From Perca fluviatilis (taxonomy: Eukaryota; Chordata; Actinopteri; Perciformes; Percidae): 64,000 nucleotides of DNA. The number at the start of each line of letters is the position of its first letter. Positions within the stretch are counted from its first letter, which is position 1. Below, piece by piece: positions 25,801 to 64,000 of the stretch. Both the position numbers and the translations under genes were made by a program. The stretch is taken from contig NC_053121.1 in NCBI RefSeq assembly GCF_010015445.1, positions 26,072,434 to 26,136,433 of the forward strand, in the 5' to 3' direction. The notes under the pieces were generated by a model. The model saw only the letters and a program-made list of their open reading frames with translations, was not told the origin of the DNA and did no database searches.

Positions 25801-26575
25801 GTCGCTGCGGGGGTAATTGATAGGGCTCCAGCAAAGGTAACTCCCAGGGGAAATGCTGGATCATGAATTCCTACCCTGCCAGCGGGAACACGAACTATCT
25901 ATAGTGCTTTTTTTTAAACCCCAGTGGGTGAGAAATTGAATTTAATAAAGAATTTAAAGGGACATTTAAAGCTGAATTAAAGCCATGTGAAGCTCCTAAT
26001 GGTTGCATTGCATTTTTAGAATCTAATTGAAAATGTATTTTATAGCAGACATGCAAACATGCTGCAAACATGCTGATTTACTAACAAAAAATATTAAATG
26101 TATCTGTCAATAAAAAAATTAAAAGAAAAGAACAAAAATTCAGAGTAGGTATTGCAAAGTTCTGTCAATTACTTCAGAAATGTCACAGACCATGTGTTAA
26201 CATATATAATGTCTGGCAGATATCCTCCTATAAGAGAGGCCTATCCCTGTCACTTCATTAAGCCTGGCAACTGTTCTTTCCTACCCATATTTTCCTTCCA
26301 TCTGTATTATGCTGGCAAATCACCTTCCAGCAGCTGAGGCAAAATTGCTATTAAGTTCACAGAACCAAAAGAGTTGAGTCTAGTTTGTAGACCTGACGGC
26401 TGTGAGAAAGACAGAGCAAGAATCGGACTTGTGTCCAAACAGACGGTGGGAATATGGGAAAAGTTGGAGGATTCTGTACAGTTATGTCCACACACACTGA
26501 CAAAGCTCAGATTTGACTGTTCTGCGCTTGACAGGGCTCTGACTTCTCCCCTCGCACTGCTGCTAGAATTAGTGT
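22839..26575. other. Large diaph2 intron, no gene seen
   Basis: AT-rich sequence without supported exons or mobile elements. Minus-strand frames at 23605-23883 and 23765-24118 lie in a purine-rich stretch and show no domain. Confidence 0.5.
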
Positions 26576-26685
<110 letters not shown>

Positions 26686-27346
26686 TCCTGTCAAACAAGT
26701 GGAAAACACTCAAATTGTCATGGGAGGAATACATCAAGTGCCTTCACACACCCTTTTCCATACAAAAACATACTTGCTTTATACTGTTTGTGTTATTCAT
26801 CAGCATGTTAGGTAGCCTGGTTGTGTATCTGAGAAACAAACTGGCCGGGACAAGGAAACTCCCAGAGCTTTCTTCACAAAAGCCTCCCGTCTTCCCTGAT
26901 GGAAGATTGGCCTACTGGACTGGAAAAGGCAAGAAGCAAACCAAGCATAACTGCTTTCGGTTCACACATATACGTACAAGTTCAAGTTTGTGCACATCCA
27001 TGTGCACGCACAGAAACACTGATCTGAAGCTACTCAGTGGGTACAAAGAAGAAATGCAATGTGTGGCCACATTGCATCTCCAGCTTTCTCAAAGACACAA
27101 ACACATAAAAACACTGCACTAAGAGCATTGGTATCCCTAATTGGCACAGAGAGCACACATAGATGGTGTTCAAATGCAGTGGGAAAAGTGCTTGGTTTTA
27201 AGATAATTAACATTTCAGTGAGAAAAATGGCTTCTTAAAGTGTCACAAGATGAAAGTGGTTTGGCATCTATTGCCTGAGAGGCTAAATGAAGCATGTGTG
27301 TGTAGATTAATTAAAGAAGGGGTGAAGAGAGATGACGCCTCCTTAC

Positions 27347-60885
<33,539 letters not shown>

Positions 60886-63440
60886 CTGGAAAGAGGACAA
60901 AGAGACAAACAAAAAAATCTGTTACAAAACACTAATATATAAAAATAGTTTTTGCCTTGCTGGTTTACTGTAAGCCATGTTAATTTACAGAATAAAGCAA
61001 ACAATATTGAATAAACCTCAGAGGAAATTAGTCATTCAGACTAATATCAAAGGTTTAACACTCACTTGGATAAAGTGACTGTTGTAGTATTTAAATCCTA
61101 ACAGGGAGAGCTGCAAATAAGAAAAAACACCCTGCCCCTGAATTCGTTCTCAATGAGTTTGAATTTAAACTGTATGTGTGTGTAACCCATCTACAAACAA
61201 ATGAACACCCATCCATCTTAACTAGTGTTCCCATCGCTAAGTCGTTTGTATCCAGGCCCCCCTGTGAGCCGCTGTGTTCCTGTGCCAAAAGATTAAGCAA
61301 TGCAAGAAAGATAACACTGTAATCGATAATGGATCGCAAGAGATAATTGGCTATAAACCACAGCGTATCGGGAGACGGCAAATGATCCAGTACAGATGAG
61401 CCCGTTTGTCTAAGCCAAGGGAAGAGAGAGGAAGGAGGAGGTTGGGCAGCACAGTGTGGTCACAGTCAGATTATGTCATTAGCATGACTTGTTTTCAGGC
61501 CCCTAACTGTCAATAATGCAAAATGCATGGAGCAATTTTCTGACATTAATGGGGCATAAGTCAATGATTTATCCCGCCTTTTTGACAATGATTTGAAATA
61601 ATAAAGGTTTGAGTATTAAAGTAATTTGTATTGAGTCAGTGAATTGGAAGAGACCCTCAATTAGGAATAAGATGCATTAGCTTGAGGCAACTGGCAAAGT
61701 CGAGCTGAGGTATTTCTGTGATCTCGGACAAAATTAGCACACGCTACAACCCACCACCTACAACTACTCAACTGTCATTAACAGACATGCAGAACCAATT
61801 TATAAGTTATTGATATTTAGTGTAGTGTATAATAATGATAATGATGATAATCTGTTTTCTTAATAAAAACAAAACACCATAATGTTGCAAATTTACAAAT
61901 GTCTGTTTACAATAAGCCTTCCCAGCATATGCTTTGCAGATATTTAAGAACATAAAAAAGAAAGAACAAACTGGCTTGGTTTACTGCAGAATACCAATGC
62001 ATATACAGCATATATATTTGTGATACAGAGGCGGTAAGAGTAAATGAGAAAGTGGGACAACAAAGAGGGAAAGGATGCTAGCTGAGGGGAGCACAATTCA
62101 GTAAATCCAGTCTTTGTTTTTGCTCCTTCATGTCAGTCTTGAGAGAACAGGAAATGGAACCAATATTTGTGAAGAGAAATTCTGTTCATAAAACAGTGTA
62201 ACTGCAATATGAGATTCTGGTAATATATGGACAAGTAAAAGTTCTACATAACTATTGTGTCTAATATGCTTTTTCTGTTATCACAGCAAACAAGAGGTTA
62301 ATGTATAGTATGTCGACTATGCTGTACTGCTTGCATTACATACTTCTCTCTACCTTCAAGAAAGTGTTGATTTCTAATTTGAATTCATTTCTAATCCGAA
62401 AAATGTTGACAATTTTTCACACTTAACTTCTTATTTATTATTATTATTTTCACAATCATGACTAAATGCTCACTCTCGTTAAGGAGAATCTCTTTGTCGA
62501 GGGGATTCTTTCCCCACTTCCTGCTTTCTAGGGATGCAACAAGGCAGGTCAGCATTAAGTTAGATTTAGACTACATTATTTCCATTTGATACACTGACAA
62601 TACTTTTAAAAATAGAGGTTATTCATTTTCTTTCTTTCTGTTTTCTCTATTTTGGTGTAAAATGCTAATAATTGACTCAAATTAAGAAATAAATCATTTT
62701 TACAGGTAGATCTTTATTTATTTTATTTATTTAAAAAATGCAGCGATAGGAATGTCTTCATGATGATTCTCTTGATTACCAGAACAGAGCAGAAGCGAGG
62801 CTCTAGAGGACAATAAGAGAAAATGGACATCTGGTATGCTTGGAAATGTGCTTTCATAAATACACAAAATTTAATTTAATGTGTCAACAGTAAATGCTAA
62901 ACATTTGTTTAACACCAACGCTCCAACTTTGGAAAACATTTTATTTTTATTTTTTTTTAGTTCTACGTCACACGTTTATGTAGTGAACAACATTTGGTTA
63001 CACCCTTGGTGCTTTCAGGTACCCACAGGGCAGAACTGGTATATTTTGACATAAAAAAATGCTTTATTGAACATCATTGCACAAAGTGAGAACTAAAAAC
63101 TTGGATGAACTGCAATTTAACTAAAACTTGGATAAAGATAATCTAGAACAAACACGTATACTCTTATAATGGCTTGTAGGAAAACATCGGTACTTGTGAT
63201 GTTTTCCTTGAGTTTACAAGTCAGAAAACTTTATTAATAAATACCTTCAACACAGAGTGTGCACTAATTAAAACATAATATGAATTAGAAATTTTGCAAC
63301 GAATGTTTGTGGGAAATGTCTGCAGTCTGCTCTATCTTTACCTTCTCTCTATTGTTGTTAGACTAAAACAGAATAGACAAAAGAAAGGATGGACTGTCTG
63401 CGCAGAAAGTTTTTCATCAAAAATGTATGCCTTGCAGGTT
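60886..63440 (-). other. diaph2 intron upstream of first exon found
   Basis: AT-rich sequence. No exon encoding the expected preceding DIAPH residues (the SLRVALTSNPVS-like stretch) is visible. A splice-flanked 45-bp stretch at 61066-61110 is out of frame. Confidence 0.7.
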
Positions 63441-63690
63441 TGCAACATAATGTAGTCCTCCACAAGGTTTTTAAGGCTCTAAGTGTTTTGACCCCTCCCT
63501 ACATCCCAGACTGTCCATCATTTTCTGTCCCCTCACGTATACCCTTAGGTCCTTTGCAGCTTTCCTTCTGAATGTCCCCAAAGATACCACAAAGAAAATG
63601 AAAGATGGTCCTTCTACATTGTTTGTCCTGAGGCTATGCAATGTCCTTTCTGTTCATCTGAGAAAACTGCCTCAGTGGACAACATACTAT
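63440..63690 (+). mobile_element. Degenerate LINE ORF2 C-terminal relic
   Basis: Reads HKVFKALSVLTPPYIPDCPS, then after a shift LNVPKDTTKKMKDGPSTLFV and LRLCNVLSVHLRKLPQW. The order V-KAL...PPYI-D, VP, F, LRLWN-LP--LR matches the end of L2-group ORF2 proteins. It is strongly diverged, with no tail preserved; the call rests on motif order alone. Confidence 0.45.
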
Positions 63691-64000
63691 TACAACTAAT
63701 AACACAAATAACAATGCTAATTCCAACACTACTAACACAATTCATCTTTGTAGTAATTGTAATGTTACTACCACCCACTTTAACAGGCTGCTGGCCTACT
63801 AGTCTAATTTATTCTCTCCCTCGTAAAGAAAAAACATTAATTATTCCATCGTATGATTAGCATCAATTAAGTTCTAAAAAAGATTCAGATTAAAAACCCT
63901 TGTTGCTTAAGAAGTAGAGGAGCGCTTGTATTGTGGCTAAAGCGTTGTTTGGTCAAACATAAGGTACTTGTTTCTCTGGGCCATTAAAATATCAGTGTAG

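Noticed and set aside
61066..61110. 45-bp minus-strand stretch with good acceptor (ttatttgcag) and donor (gtgagt), resembling a diaph2 exon
   Set aside because: In the phase required by the next exon it contains a stop (TAG), and its other frames do not match the expected preceding DIAPH residues.

Overview
The window looks like intronic and exonic DNA from a teleost fish. The signs are AT-rich sequence, long (CA/GT)n microsatellites, Tc1-like and hAT-like foldback elements, L2/CR1-type LINEs, and vertebrate-style split exons with consensus splice sites. There are no bacterial-style genes, operons, CRISPR arrays or recognisable tRNA/rRNA genes.

The one host gene I can support is a diaphanous-related formin on the minus strand, best matched to DIAPH2. 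I traced thirteen exons from 60885 down to 27347. In coding order they give the end of the armadillo-like GBD/FH3 (DID) region, the dimerisation region, the coiled coil, the proline-rich FH1 with its linker, and the first part of the actin-nucleating FH2 domain. All splice phases agree from exon to exon. The 5' exons lie beyond base 64000, and the rest of FH2 and the DAD tail lie beyond base 1, so bases 1-27346 are read as one very large intron. Two points stand out. The intron at 49122-52207 has textbook U12-type AT-AC signals. The exon just upstream of it is 2 nt short, which puts a stop codon in frame.

Region by region: 156-2130 is a foldback DNA transposon with TTAA ends and an internal 193-bp tandem array; 5.7-6.0 kb is a LINE 3' end; 12.95-13.3 kb is a CpG-richer patch with a possible plus-strand first exon; 15.66-18.51 kb is a LINE with endonuclease and reverse-transcriptase remnants whose RT is broken by A/T homopolymers; 21.25-22.8 kb holds an hAT-like element and a Tc1-like hairpin inside TA/CA microsatellites; 27-61 kb is the exon-bearing part of the formin gene, with further TTAA-flanked elements (32.2 and 54.3 kb), a tandem duplication (36.8-37.2 kb), an L2 LINE split by nested transposons (45.5-48.3 kb) and a TIR element at 59.05 kb; 63.4-63.7 kb is a worn LINE relic.

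Both larger LINEs lie antisense to the formin gene. Several stretches of A/T homopolymer (12.3, 16.9, 49.3-49.6 and 51.8 kb) look like consensus errors, so small indels in this window should be treated with caution. I found no convincing previously undescribed gene system.
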